This document shows, piece by piece, positions 10,430 to 18,584 of a stretch of 64,000 nucleotides of DNA; position 1 is the first letter of the stretch, and each line of letters opens with the position of its first letter. The stretch spans positions 77,686 to 141,685 of the forward strand of contig JANRJH010000019.1 of the NCBI GenBank assembly GCA_033764075.1, written 5' to 3'. A program made the translations under genes and the position numbers. The notes below the pieces were generated by a model. That model saw only the letters and a list, made by a program, of their open reading frames with translations, was not told the origin of the DNA and did no database searches. The stretch is from M3007 sp033764075 (GTDB lineage Bacteria; Bacteroidota; Bacteroidia; Chitinophagales; Saprospiraceae).

Positions 10430-12457
10430 TCATTCCATGCGCTTCACGCTAACGATCTCCACCCGTCTTTCCCGCGCGGCGGCCGGATGGTACACGGAGT
10501 TGCGGCGGTCGGCGATGTCGTCGCTGATTCCTTTGGCGGCTTTGGTCTCGCCGAAGCTGGTTTCCGCGATCCGGAGGGCTTTGTCGTCCAGAAATTTTTT
10601 GAACACGCCATTGTCGTACGCCTGGAAGTAGTTGATGACGCTGCTCACGCGCCGTTGTCCGAGGCTGAGGTTATAGTCGCTCTGGGCGCGCGGGCTGGTG
10701 TATCCCATCACAAGCACTTCCACCCGTTCGCCGGATTGGAGTTTTTCGAGCAACAGGGCGGCGAACTGGGTGAGGCGTTCGTACCCGGCGCGGATTTCCT
10801 CTTCAAAAAAAGCGTCAATGGCTGCTTCGGCGTCTTCCTTGCGCGCTTCGGGCAAGCCGTTGGCGAAGTTCTGTTTGTATTCCGCCTGGCGCTCCAGGTA
10901 GCGCAGCACGGTCTCTTCGTAATTTTTTCGGGTGGATGTGCGCCGGGTGCGTGGGTCGGGCTCGTCGTTATCGAAGTAAAGGGGCAGGCCGACAAAGTCT
11001 TCGAGCCCGGGCTGCTCCGGCGGCGGTGGCACGGTGGGCAGGGTGTCGGTGGGCGGAACGGGTTCCGGAGTGGTCAGGGTGTCTTTGGGGGGAGGCGGTG
11101 GGGGCCAGTTCACCTCAAACAGATCGTTGCAGCAGGCTTTATTTTGCGGATCGAGGTAGTAGGCCCCGGGGCGGTTGCTGCTGAGTACGCCTTTGAGGCC
11201 ATCCGGCCGGAGGAAATAGTACAGGTCGTTGTAGCTGGTGTTGACACCGGGGCCCAGGTTGTAGACCTCCGACCAGCTGTTGTCCGGTTTTTTTTCGGTG
11301 GCGTATACGTCGTAAGCACCGAAGCCCCGGCGTGCGTCGGAGCTGAAATAGAGGGTCTGGGTAGGATCGTGGAAAAAGGGGGTGCCGTCGTTGCCGGGCG
11401 TATTCAATTCAGAGGCGGGTGCGGGCGGGATGTCGAACTGGGGGTGAAAAGCCGCCTTGCGGGCGTCGAGCGGGCGGTTGCAGGGGCAGAACCACAGGGT
11501 GTCGAGGGGCACGTACCACAGATCGAGTCCTCCCTGGCCACCGGGCCGGTCGCTGGCAAACCAGAGCACGGGCGCCTGCAACAGGGAGTCGTACCCGATG
11601 GCCGGCTGGGTGCTGGTGTACCCGGGCAGGTTAATGGGTTCGGGCAGTCGCAGGGGTTTGATCCAGCGGTTGTTGCGATCAAGCACGGTGAGCCAGAGGT
11701 CGCAGCGGATGGCGCCGTTGTCGGCCGGTTTGCATTGGTTGAAGACGAGGAACGTGCCGTCGGCATAAAAGGCGGTGTGCGCGAAATGCGCGGTGTCGGC
11801 ATCCGGGAAGCTGCGACCCGGCGGGCGGCTCCGCGCGCCGGGGAGCGCGCGCATCAGGCGGGTTGTTTTCTGGGACGGAGCGGAGCGGGTGCGCTTGGTG
11901 TCGAAGCGGTAGGAACTGTAATACAGGGTGTCGCCCAACAGGGCCGGCCCGAAATCACTGTATTCGCTGTTGATCTTTTTGTCGAGGTGAACGATTTGCG
12001 GCTGCCTGCCGACGGCGGTCTGCTCCAGCGCCCAGCGGCAGTCGTCGCGCTCCTGTTGGGCCTCGGCAGCGTATGTGGCGGGTGCGGCGGCAGCGAGATA
12101 AACATCGTACAGGGAGACGGCCTCCTCGTACTTCCCCTGCATGCGCCGGATTTGCGCCATCCGGAAGGGCGCTGCCGGGAATTTTCGGTGTTCAGGGTCT
12201 GCGGCCAACACTTTCTGGTATCCCTTTTCAGCCGCTTCCAGGGCAAAGTACAGCCGCGCGTTTTCCGCGTATTTCCACCACAGTCCGGTATCGTCTTTTT
12301 TTCGCTCCAGCACGGCGGCATAGTACTGCATGGCCGCATGGTAATCGCGCCGCTGCATGGCCTCGTCGGCGGCCCGTTCGTAACTCCTGAGCGACTGGCC
12401 GGCAGCAGCAGTGCACACCAGCACGCCCGACAGGATGATGAAGTAAATGCGCATCAT
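10430..12457 (-). CDS. TPR-PD40-OmpA family protein, PorE-like T9SS envelope component
   Basis: From the double ATG at 12457/12454 the protein has about 675 residues. It has a signal peptide (MRIYFIILSGVLVCTAAAG), TPR-like helices (about 25-160), PD40/WD40-like beta-propeller strands (DTLYYSSYR, LWFASDRPGGQGG, LYFSSDARRGFGAYDVY), a proline-rich linker and a C-terminal OmpA-like domain that should bind peptidoglycan. PorE of Porphyromonas has TPR, WD40, carboxypeptidase-regulatory and OmpA domains; the regulatory domain is not obvious here. It follows a PorP/SprF-type gene by 91 nt, a pairing common in T9SS loci. The longer frame to 12535 has no plausible signal peptide at its start. Confidence 0.82.
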   Translation of the reverse strand: MMRIYFIILSGVLVCTAAAGQSLRSYERAADEAMQRRDYHAAMQYYAAVLERKKDDTGLWWKYAENARLYFALEAAEKGYQKVLAADPEHRKFPAAPFRMAQIRRMQGKYEEAVSLYDVYLAAAAPATYAAEAQQERDDCRWALEQTAVGRQPQIVHLDKKINSEYSDFGPALLGDTLYYSSYRFDTKRTRSAPSQKTTRLMRALPGARSRPPGRSFPDADTAHFAHTAFYADGTFLVFNQCKPADNGAIRCDLWLTVLDRNNRWIKPLRLPEPINLPGYTSTQPAIGYDSLLQAPVLWFASDRPGGQGGLDLWYVPLDTLWFCPCNRPLDARKAAFHPQFDIPPAPASELNTPGNDGTPFFHDPTQTLYFSSDARRGFGAYDVYATEKKPDNSWSEVYNLGPGVNTSYNDLYYFLRPDGLKGVLSSNRPGAYYLDPQNKACCNDLFEVNWPPPPPPKDTLTTPEPVPPTDTLPTVPPPPEQPGLEDFVGLPLYFDNDEPDPRTRRTSTRKNYEETVLRYLERQAEYKQNFANGLPEARKEDAEAAIDAFFEEEIRAGYERLTQFAALLLEKLQSGERVEVLVMGYTSPRAQSDYNLSLGQRRVSSVINYFQAYDNGVFKKFLDDKALRIAETSFGETKAAKGISDDIADRRNSVYHPAAARERRVEIVSVKRME

Positions 12458-12548
12458 GTTATTTCCGACGCCCAACCGGCATCGGTACCAACAAGGAACG
12501 TAATAAAAATGGTTTTTAGCGTTTATGAGGTGCATTTTGGTCTATTCT

Positions 12549-13568
12549 CTAGAAAATGGGGCACGCCTTGGCGGTTTTGACCGGCGGTACGGGCAGGGGG
12601 GAGTAGACTACCGCGAGTTCGAAGCCCCCGCGCTGGTGGGTGGCGACGTCGAAGCCGGAAATGTTCACATCGTATGAGAAGCCCACCGTCCAGTCGTTCC
12701 GCTCCACCTGAATGGCCGGAATAAGCGCGTCTCCGGGCCGGATGCCCAGGGTGAGCTGGAGGGCGGTGTGGTTGGCTACGCCGGAGGTGAGTATCCGGCG
12801 GGCGCCGGCGCCGGCCAGGGTCTCCCCCGCGCTTTCCATGCGCTGCCAGAGCCCGTAAAATACCAGGTCGGTGGCGTCGCCGATTTGCCAGGCGCCGAAG
12901 CCGTTCGCCACCCATCGGGTGGGCAGTTGGTAGGGGTCGTTTTCGTCGAACGACAAGGCGGGTTGGTTCAGGTGGGCGCCGGCGGCGCCCAGGTCAATGC
13001 GTGTGCGGGTTCCCTGCGGCTGGAAATGCCAGTTGAGTCCTGCGGACAGGGTCAGGTTGGCGCCGGTGGCGTCGGCCAGGAGCTCTTTGGTCGGCAGACC
13101 GGGCACGTACTGGGCGCCGTCCCACTGGTTTTTCACCCGCAGGCTGGAGAAGTCGAACGATCGCTGGATGGCGCCCAGGCCGGCGCCGACGCTCAGCGCC
13201 TGGGATGCACCCAGCGCCTGTGCGTAGGAACCGGTGATGCCCACCTGCGTCCATCGCAAACCGAGATCACCTGCCTGGTCGTGGGACAGGAAAAGCCCGC
13301 CTGCCGCCATGGCACGCGCTTTTTTCCACAGTTTTGCATCTGCGCCGGCGGAAACGGTACGGTAGGCCACCGGCACACTCGACCACTGGTCGCGGTAGGC
13401 AGCCATGGCGCGCCAGGGGCCCACCATGACGCCGGTAAGCGCCGGGTTGATGGCCGGCGGTTGCATATAGGGTTGGGAGAAATGCAAGTCCTGCGCCGGC
13501 AGGGCCGACAGCCCCGTCAGCAAACAACAAAAAAACGGTAAAATCCTATGGAAAAGGAACATGACCAA
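12549..13568 (-). CDS. PorP/SprF-family type IX secretion membrane protein
   Basis: The 339-residue protein has a signal peptide ending at LPAQ and the family opening QDLHFSQPYMQPPAINPALTG, which is diagnostic of PorP/SprF. The rest alternates aromatic and glycine-rich strands, as expected of an outer-membrane beta-barrel. SprF is needed for secretion of the SprB adhesin in gliding Flavobacterium, and PorP for gingipain export. Bacteroidota genomes usually carry many paralogues, each paired with one cargo or OmpA protein. The OmpA/TPR gene follows immediately downstream. A TACATTTA at 13590-13597 is a candidate -7 box. Confidence 0.9.
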   Translation of the reverse strand: MVMFLFHRILPFFCCLLTGLSALPAQDLHFSQPYMQPPAINPALTGVMVGPWRAMAAYRDQWSSVPVAYRTVSAGADAKLWKKARAMAAGGLFLSHDQAGDLGLRWTQVGITGSYAQALGASQALSVGAGLGAIQRSFDFSSLRVKNQWDGAQYVPGLPTKELLADATGANLTLSAGLNWHFQPQGTRTRIDLGAAGAHLNQPALSFDENDPYQLPTRWVANGFGAWQIGDATDLVFYGLWQRMESAGETLAGAGARRILTSGVANHTALQLTLGIRPGDALIPAIQVERNDWTVGFSYDVNISGFDVATHQRGGFELAVVYSPLPVPPVKTAKACPIF

Positions 13569-13578
13569 GACACAAAAT

Positions 13579-13641
13579 CGTTTGAGGCTTAAATGTATGT
13601 TTTTTCCTGCGGGAAAAACAAATACATCGCGTCCTCAAACG
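13579..13641. terminator. Long imperfect hairpin downstream of the baeRF gene
   Basis: CGTTTGAGG at 13579-13587 pairs exactly with CCTCAAACG at 13633-13641. An inner imperfect stem (ATGTAT with ATACAT, and a T-run ending in CC facing GG and an A-run) closes on a small loop near 13608. It lies 47 nt after the end of the minus-strand baeRF gene and just upstream of porP/sprF. It may end transcription of the former and shape the promoter of the latter. Confidence 0.45.
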
Positions 13642-13687
13642 AAAATGTGCCGACAGGCGTCATTTTGACGCCGGGGTGTTCAGCGGC

Positions 13688-14749
13688 TCAATACCGCAAC
13701 AGGGCAGCCACTTTGGGCTCGAAGGTGCCGGCCGGAACGAAAAACACACTGCCCTGGTGGCCCAGGACGATTTCGATCAGGTCGTCCACGGCGTCTTCGA
13801 CTTGCACCACCACTTCCGAGTCGGGCTCCTCCAGGAAGAGCTCGTGGTTGTGCACATAAGCGGGGCAGCGGTAGCCGCGTTCGACAACCAGCTGGTCGAC
13901 CCGCCCTTCGCGGGCCAAAGGCCACACATTCACGATGCCGTGCGACGCTTTGTGCCGTCCTTCCGCCTCGGCGAGCTGGTCTTTTACGTTTTCGGCGCGG
14001 GCCACGCGGATGTCGTGCAGGATGGGCTCCAGGGCTTCGGCCAGCCTGGTTTCCTGTACCTGGTCGAAGGAGCCGTTCAGCCGTCCCTTAAGGTGTTCGC
14101 CGTGGTGGGTATGGTTGAAGAAGAAGTTCAGGGACTCTTCGTTGCCCCCCACGATCACCGGCAATTTGCGGCGGTTGAGGTATTGGCCCAGGTTTTTGTC
14201 TACGTGTTGCAGGTACGTTTGGAAGGCATCGTGGTCGCCGTGCATCTTGTCGAAAGACCAGTCTGCTTCCACCGCCAGGTCTTCCAGTCCCTCGTGGTGT
14301 TTGGTGACATCCCACAGCTTGCGGCCCAGGCCGTAGTACAGGCGGCTGTCGTTGCGGCTCAGGGTGAGGAAAAAGTACTCGTCCAGCGAGCCCATGCCGT
14401 ACACCAGGTCGCGCACCTCAAAGGAGGTGTCCACGATCACCTTGCGGTGCACGGGAAAGGGGAAATCCACCTTTTTGGCCACCTGGCCGCCGACGAAGAA
14501 TCCGAGTCCTTCTTCACCGTGGGCGAAATCGACCCCTTCGGCCAGCGCGTGCAGGCGATCCATGAGGTCTTTTACCGCCCGTTTGTCCAGCCCTTTTTCT
14601 TCCAGCGCCATTTCCGCTTCCCGGAAGGCCCCTTTGAGGGTGGCGTCGGTCATTTTGTGGTCCTGAAATCCTTTTTCCGTAGGCAGCACGATCGAAACGC
14701 ACCAGCCGTCGCCGGTGGTCCGCAGTTGATTGAATAGCGATTTGTACAT
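13688..14749 (-). CDS. baeRF-family protein (bacterial archaeo-eukaryotic release factor-like)
   Basis: The 353-residue cytoplasmic protein resembles the bacterial baeRF families, which share the eRF1 domain 2/3 and Pelota-like folds and are predicted to act on stalled ribosomes or as stress factors. Supporting segments are FFLTLSRNDSRLYYG (about residue 126), LPVIVGGNEESLNFFFN (about 196), and the C-terminal GYRCPAYVHNHELF and VFFVPAGTFEPKVAALLRY, which fit the third domain. No function is proven for these proteins. It is a single gene, divergent from the EEP hydrolase gene at 14909. Confidence 0.7.
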   Translation of the reverse strand: MYKSLFNQLRTTGDGWCVSIVLPTEKGFQDHKMTDATLKGAFREAEMALEEKGLDKRAVKDLMDRLHALAEGVDFAHGEEGLGFFVGGQVAKKVDFPFPVHRKVIVDTSFEVRDLVYGMGSLDEYFFLTLSRNDSRLYYGLGRKLWDVTKHHEGLEDLAVEADWSFDKMHGDHDAFQTYLQHVDKNLGQYLNRRKLPVIVGGNEESLNFFFNHTHHGEHLKGRLNGSFDQVQETRLAEALEPILHDIRVARAENVKDQLAEAEGRHKASHGIVNVWPLAREGRVDQLVVERGYRCPAYVHNHELFLEEPDSEVVVQVEDAVDDLIEIVLGHQGSVFFVPAGTFEPKVAALLRY

Positions 14750-14908
14750 GACGTTGTGTTGTATTGTTTATTTACCGGGGTAAAAGTCCGTGCCGTCTCC
14801 GGGGTTTTCCATGACCCCGGTAGGCCGGGCGGTATGATTTGGGTCATCGTTTCGGCAATGGCCGGCGTGGTTTTCCGTTTTTGGATTATCATTGTCCAAA
14901 AAAATGCC

Positions 14909-15757
14909 ATGCGGCCTTTGTTTCTCCTGCTTCTTTTTCTGTTGATGACCGACACGCCGACCCATGCGCAGACCGGCGCTTTCCGGGTCATGACCTGGAA
15001 CATCCGTTTCGACAACCCTTCGGACGGCCCCGACGCGTGGCCGCTGCGCCGCGAGCGGGTGCTTGGGCTCATCCGCTTCCACGCACCCGATGTCTTCGGC
15101 ATCCAGGAGGGCCTGGCCGCCCAGGTGGAATACCTGAAGTCCGAACTGCCCGAATATACCTGCGTGGGTGTCGGGCGCGACGACGGCAAGGCGGGCGGGG
15201 AGTTCAGCGCCCTGTTTTTCCGCCAGGACCGGTTCACGGCAACCCAAAGCGGCACCTTCTGGCTCTCGCCGTCGCCGGAAAAACCCTCCAAAGGCTGGGA
15301 TGCCGCCCTGAACCGCATCTGTACGTACGCGGTGCTGGCCGACCGGCAAACCGGCGGTCGGGTGTTCGTTTTCAACACCCATTTTGATCACGTGGGCGAC
15401 ACCGCCCGCCTGCGCTCGGCCCAATTGCTGGTGTCCAAAATGGCGGAGCTGAACCCGCAGGGTCACCCGGCGGTCATCATGGGCGACTTCAACGCCGCAC
15501 CGGGCAGCCCGCCCATCCAGACCCTGGCTTCGGCCTGGTCCGATGCCCGGGTTGCCGGGCGGACACCCCCCTACGGCCCGGAAGGCACGTTTAATGGTTT
15601 TCGTCCGGCAGCCGAACCTTTGGGCAACCGCATCGACTATGTGTTTGTTCAGCAATGCAGCGTGCAGCGGTATGCCGCGCTGAGCGACCAGTGGTTGGGC
15701 CGGTACCCGTCGGACCACCTGCCGGTGCTGGCCGATCTGTTGGCCGGACACCGTTAA
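14909..15757 (+). CDS. Secreted endonuclease/exonuclease/phosphatase (EEP) family hydrolase
   Basis: The 282-residue protein starts with a signal peptide (MRPLFLLLLFLLM to ATHAQ-like HAQ) and then has the complete EEP core: TWNIRFDN, the metal-binding IQEG glutamate, NTHFDHVGD, GDFNAAPGS and the C-terminal RIDYVFV and SDHLPV. That His/Asp set defines Mg-dependent phosphodiesterases. Exported members of this group often act on sugar-phosphates, nucleotides or phospholipids; the substrate is unknown. The ATG at 14909 is chosen because it begins the signal peptide. The methylglyoxal synthase gene follows 37 nt later. Confidence 0.9.
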   Translation: MRPLFLLLLFLLMTDTPTHAQTGAFRVMTWNIRFDNPSDGPDAWPLRRERVLGLIRFHAPDVFGIQEGLAAQVEYLKSELPEYTCVGVGRDDGKAGGEFSALFFRQDRFTATQSGTFWLSPSPEKPSKGWDAALNRICTYAVLADRQTGGRVFVFNTHFDHVGDTARLRSAQLLVSKMAELNPQGHPAVIMGDFNAAPGSPPIQTLASAWSDARVAGRTPPYGPEGTFNGFRPAAEPLGNRIDYVFVQQCSVQRYAALSDQWLGRYPSDHLPVLADLLAGHR

Positions 15758-15794
15758 TATGCATCCGGTTCAAACACCAACACACCACCCGACC

Positions 15795-16289
15795 ATGACA
15801 TTGACATCAAGACCCATTGCCCAAAAAAAACGCATCGCCCTGGTGGCGCACGACCACAAAAAGGACGACCTGATCGACTGGGCGGTGTACAACCGCGCGG
15901 TGCTGGTGGAGCACGATCTGTACGGCACCGGCACTACGGGCAAGCTGATGGCTGAAGCGCTCGGCGTGCCGGTGACGCGCATGCTCAGCGGCCCCCTCGG
16001 CGGCGACCAGCAGATCGGCGCCATGATTGCCGAAGGCCGGATCGACGTGCTGATCTTTTTTTGGGATCCCATGGAGGCCCAGCCCCACGACCCCGACATC
16101 AAGGCCCTGCTGCGCCTGGGGGTGCTGTGGAACATCCCGTTTGCCTGCAACCGGTCGTCGGCCGACTTTCTGATGACCTCCCCGCTCATGCACGAGCCTT
16201 ACCAGGCCATGCTGACCGATTACGGCAGTTATCTGGGCCGGCTGCAGGGGGAGGTGAAGGGGGATTTGGAAAAGGAAGAAGTTCCGTGA
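15795..16289 (+). CDS. mgsA: Methylglyoxal synthase
   Basis: The 164-residue enzyme converts dihydroxyacetone phosphate to methylglyoxal and phosphate, a glycolytic bypass that relieves sugar-phosphate stress. Family signatures are complete: ALVAHDHKK at the start, GTTGKL, the catalytic GGDQQIG with its Asp, and IFFWDP with PHDPD. The ATG at 15795 gives the normal N-terminus; the upstream in-frame ATG at 15759 would add 12 residues unlike the family. It ends where the decayed RHS locus begins. Confidence 0.96.
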   Translation: MTLTSRPIAQKKRIALVAHDHKKDDLIDWAVYNRAVLVEHDLYGTGTTGKLMAEALGVPVTRMLSGPLGGDQQIGAMIAEGRIDVLIFFWDPMEAQPHDPDIKALLRLGVLWNIPFACNRSSADFLMTSPLMHEPYQAMLTDYGSYLGRLQGEVKGDLEKEEVP

Positions 16290-16553
16290 CGCGATACCCC
16301 GCCGCACCCAACAACCCGCACTTGCCCGATACCAGCCGTTACCCTATCTTTGAAGGCAAAAAGCGTTACGAATTGACGAACCACCTCGGCAATCCTTCGT
16401 ACCTCAGGACAAGCATTCTGGCCGTAGTAACCGACCGCAAGCGCGGGCGATCCACCGGCAGCTCGGCCATACAGTGGTTCGAGGCGGATGTGCTCAGCGC
16501 GCAGCAGTACTACCCCTTCGGCATGTTGATGCCGGGCAGCGGCACGGTCACTA
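16290..16553 (+). pseudogene. RHS-repeat core fragment, C-terminal part of core (fragment 1)
   Basis: In one reading frame this stretch encodes FEGKKRYELTNHLGN, AVVTDRK and DVLSAQQYYPFGMLMPG, the end of the conserved core of RHS/YD-repeat proteins. These are large surface or secreted proteins with variable, often toxic, C-terminal tips. There is no start codon context of its own and no tip domain, and the frame stops at 16606. A short insertion interrupts the usual NHLGN-V-L junction (PSYLRTSI). It carries an 80-bp segment repeated at 18501-18580. It is a remnant, not a gene. Confidence 0.75.
16295..16374 (+). repeat. Direct repeat copy 1 of RHS-derived 80-bp segment
   Basis: This 80-bp segment matches 18501-18580 at 69 of 80 positions with no gaps. 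Both encode NPHLPDTSR followed by FEGKKR. The copies flank the AbiE remnant and the MITE-like element, and are the overlap shared by the two RHS fragments. Confidence 0.8.
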
Positions 16554-16555
16554 AT

Positions 16556-16590
16556 CACCAAAAGTGTACCACCAGTTTGCACCAAAAGTG
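16556..16590. repeat. Two copies of CACCAAAAGTG, possible insertion sequence end
   Basis: CACCAAAAGTG occurs at 16556-16566 and again at 16580-16590. The spacing and sequence resemble the multiple terminal repeats at the ends of IS21-family elements. No transposase is nearby, so it can only be called a possible remnant. Confidence 0.3.
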
Positions 16591-16757
16591 CATCTGGTAT
16601 ACTTGACTTCTGACACCCATTGAATCTGCCGATATAGCCATGTAAGGTTGGAAAGAGGAAGATTTTGACCGGCTGTTGTATACCCACTACTGCACACCGT
16701 ACATTCCCGCAGACAGCGTAAAATCCTTAAATGTGCGCCTCGTTTAAAATAAATTTG

Positions 16758-16790
16758 TACTTTTGTTTCTGTAAAACCTAAAATTTTAGG
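16758..16790 (+). promoter_or_regulatory. AbiE promoter with palindromic operator
   Basis: The -7 box TACTTTTG is at 16758-16765. The perfect 14-bp palindrome CCTAAAATTTTAGG at 16777-16790 starts about where transcription should start and ends 10 nt before the ATG of the AbiEi gene. AbiEi antitoxins repress their own operon by binding inverted repeats, so this is the expected operator. No clear -33 TTG is seen. Confidence 0.55.
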
Positions 16791-16800
16791 AAAAATAGAA

Positions 16801-17427
16801 ATGAAACTGCTTGAGTTTTTAGACCGATTCAGAAAAGCGCCCGCCTTTTCAGTAAAAGAGGTGGAGCAGTTTTATCCGGGTTTTGAGCGAGAGAACCTGC
16901 TCAATTGGCAAAAAAAAGGCTATATTGTGCGCATTCGGAATGGATGGTACAGCGTTGCCGGTCGCATCGAAACCGAAGAACACCTGTATTGGGTGGCCAA
17001 CAAAATATACCGACCCTCTTATGTATCGCTGGAAACCGCTCATGCCTACTATGGTTGGATCCCGGAAGCGGTGTTCACTGTCACTTCTGTCTCCACCCGG
17101 AAAACACAGGCATTTGACACGCCTGTTGGCCACTTCCGTTATTCCACCGTAAAACCCTCCCTTTTTTTTGGCTACCGATTGTTGAAAACGGAGCGCTATG
17201 GAACAAAAATAGCGGAGCCCGAGAAAGCCTTGCTCGATTTCCTCTATCTACACCCCAAAATCGCTGCGATAGCAGATTTTGAGGCGCTCCGCTTTAACCT
17301 CGACCAAATGAGACTCGACATAAACCAGGAAAAATTGAGTGCTTATTGTGCGTTATTTAATTCTATTACCCTGGCCAAACGGCTCCGAATCTTTCAAAAC
17401 TACCTTTACCATGCTGAATCTGTCTGA
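16801..17427 (+). CDS. AbiEi-family antitoxin (type IV toxin-antitoxin), apparently intact
   Basis: The 208-residue protein is the antitoxin/repressor of an AbiE-type system. Residues about 1-60 form the winged-helix domain (FSVKEVEQFYPGFERENLLNWQ, GYIVRIRNGWY). The C-terminal AbiEi_1 domain includes YVSLETAHAYYGWIPEAVFTVTSVS and the EPEKALLDFLYL segment. In known systems it represses the operon and neutralises the nucleotidyltransferase toxin AbiEii. The toxin gene starts at 17411, overlapping by 17 nt, but is deleted internally. This would leave an orphan antitoxin that may still act as a repressor or protect against related toxins. Base composition is lower in GC than neighbouring genes, consistent with transfer. 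Confidence 0.88.
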   Translation: MKLLEFLDRFRKAPAFSVKEVEQFYPGFERENLLNWQKKGYIVRIRNGWYSVAGRIETEEHLYWVANKIYRPSYVSLETAHAYYGWIPEAVFTVTSVSTRKTQAFDTPVGHFRYSTVKPSLFFGYRLLKTERYGTKIAEPEKALLDFLYLHPKIAAIADFEALRFNLDQMRLDINQEKLSAYCALFNSITLAKRLRIFQNYLYHAESV

Positions 17428-17702
17428 ACTGCTGGAGGCTTATCCGGCGTCCGTGCGCGTGCATCGGTCGTTCATTTTACGCGAATATTTACAATGCAAG
17501 ATTCTGGAAATACTGTTTGAAGGCATTAGAAATGAAATTGGGGATTTCCAATCGCGCCCAATTGATGGAACGGGTACGAAATATATGCCAACAACTCGAC
17601 ATGGATGAAATGGTAAAAGACGTACGCAATTTCTTGTTTTACCCGGCTGACGAAAAAAAAATACGGTTGTTTTTGCCGGTTTTGGAGCAATCGGATTTTT
17701 AA
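17411..17702 (+). pseudogene. AbiEii-type nucleotidyltransferase toxin, internally deleted and frameshifted
   Basis: The first about 35 codons (MLNLSELLEAYPASVRVH, then FILREYLQCKILEILFEG) match the N-terminus of AbiEii toxins. From about 17517 the matching sequence continues in the +1 frame with a C-terminus-like segment (LGISNRAQLMERVRNICQQL and VRNFLFYPADEKKIRLF) to the stop at 17702. The whole nucleotidyltransferase core, with its G-S and D-x-D catalytic motifs, is missing between them. About 95 codons remain of a protein normally near 300. The toxin cannot be active. Confidence 0.8.
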
Positions 17703-17728
17703 TATTCAGGCGTTTTTGCCAGTCCAAC

Positions 17729-18075
17729 GAGGGTGTCTCATAAGTCCTATGTCTACATTCGCCTTCAAATAAAATATTGAGCCAGTCGATATTGACTGGA
17801 TGGCTTAATGCCTGCTGTCGTCAACTTTGCATACAAAGATTGCCTTGCCGTTTTTGGCGGTCTCGCCGCCATTTGTTTTAATTTTTTTGCCGCGAATTAG
17901 CGCGAATTCGCGCTAATTCGCGGCAAAAAAATCTCGTTTCGTTGTAAACTGCTTAGATACCTCGCCCTTGCGGTCATTTGACGACATCGGGCTTGAGGCC
18001 ATTCTATCGGTTAACTTGGTCTTCCAAAATTTTGATTGGCGGAATGCCGGTATTTTCGACTTATGAGACACCCTC
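17729..18075. mobile_element. MITE-like non-coding element with 18-bp terminal inverted repeats
   Basis: GAGGGTGTCTCATAAGTC at 17729-17746 is exactly inverted at 18058-18075. The 347-bp interior has no credible coding sequence. It holds a 52-bp perfect palindrome at 17881-17932 and a smaller dyad (CCAGTC/GACTGG) near 17785. Ends of this type are seen on IS elements whose transposase can mobilise short derivatives. No clear target duplication is visible at the flanks. It sits directly against RHS fragment 2, so it probably inserted into the RHS gene or its remains. Confidence 0.7.
17881..17932. repeat. Perfect 52-bp palindrome
   Basis: The sequence reads as its own complement from 17881 to 17932, centred on GAATTC at 17904-17909. 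It has A/T runs of seven at each end around a GC-rich core built from CGCGAATTAGCGCG-type words. As RNA it forms a very stable hairpin followed or preceded by a U-run on both strands, so it could act as a bidirectional terminator for flanking genes. It lies inside the MITE-like element. Confidence 0.85.
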
Positions 18076-18080
18076 ATTTT

Positions 18081-18580
18081 TCCCACGTGGACGACGCCCA
18101 ACTCACTACCAGCGCCTACACCGGCGACCTCGAAGACCAGGCCCCCAACAACGACGCATACGACGCCATCGGCAACCTCACACAGGACACCCGCGACAGC
18201 ATATCCAACATCAGCTGGACCAACGCCCAAAAAATAGACACGATCCAAAAAACCGATCGCACCCTCCGCTTCCGCTACAACGCGATGCAAGAACGGGTGG
18301 CCAGGTACAGCAAGCCCAACAGCAGCCATGCCGAAAAGCGCACCTACTACCTCCGCCATGCGCAGGGCAACACCCTGGCCACCTCCAGCGGCTGGGTGCA
18401 AAACACCGGCAGCACGGTGACGTGGGACTCCTTCAAACTCGCCGAACAACACCGCTACGGCTCAAGCCGCGTGGGCTACCTGCAGCCGGATGTGAAGCTG
18501 TACCCCACGGCGCCCAAAAATCCGCACTTGCCTGATACGAGCCGTTGCCCTGACTTTGAAGGCAAAAAGCGTTGCGAATT
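18081..18580 (+). pseudogene. RHS-repeat core fragment, upstream part of core (fragment 2)
   Basis: The frame encodes DAYDAIGNLTQDTRD, ISNISWTNAQKIDTI, LRFRYNAMQERVARY, YLRHAQGNTLAT and AEQHRYGSSRVG, the YD-repeat and core region of an RHS protein that normally lies before the part seen in fragment 1. It has no start of its own: the 5' end abuts the MITE-like element. The frame runs into a stop soon after FEGKKRCEF. The genomic order of the two fragments is therefore reversed relative to a real RHS gene, meaning two broken copies or a rearrangement. Confidence 0.75.
18501..18580 (+). repeat. Direct repeat copy 2 of RHS-derived 80-bp segment
   Basis: This segment matches 16295-16374 at 69 of 80 positions. 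Homology to RHS ends exactly at the end of this copy; the next bases belong to the 3' end of the minus-strand lipoprotein gene. Confidence 0.8.
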
Positions 18581-18584
18581 TTAC

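Noticed and set aside
10487..12580. Open frame of 697 codons antisense to the TPR-PD40-OmpA gene
   Set aside because: Shadow frame of a GC-rich gene. The opposite strand has clear domain evidence and a signal peptide.
17913..18452. Minus-strand frame of 179 codons across the MITE-like element and RHS fragment 2
   Set aside because: It spans two unrelated pieces of DNA and is explained as a shadow of the RHS fragment.
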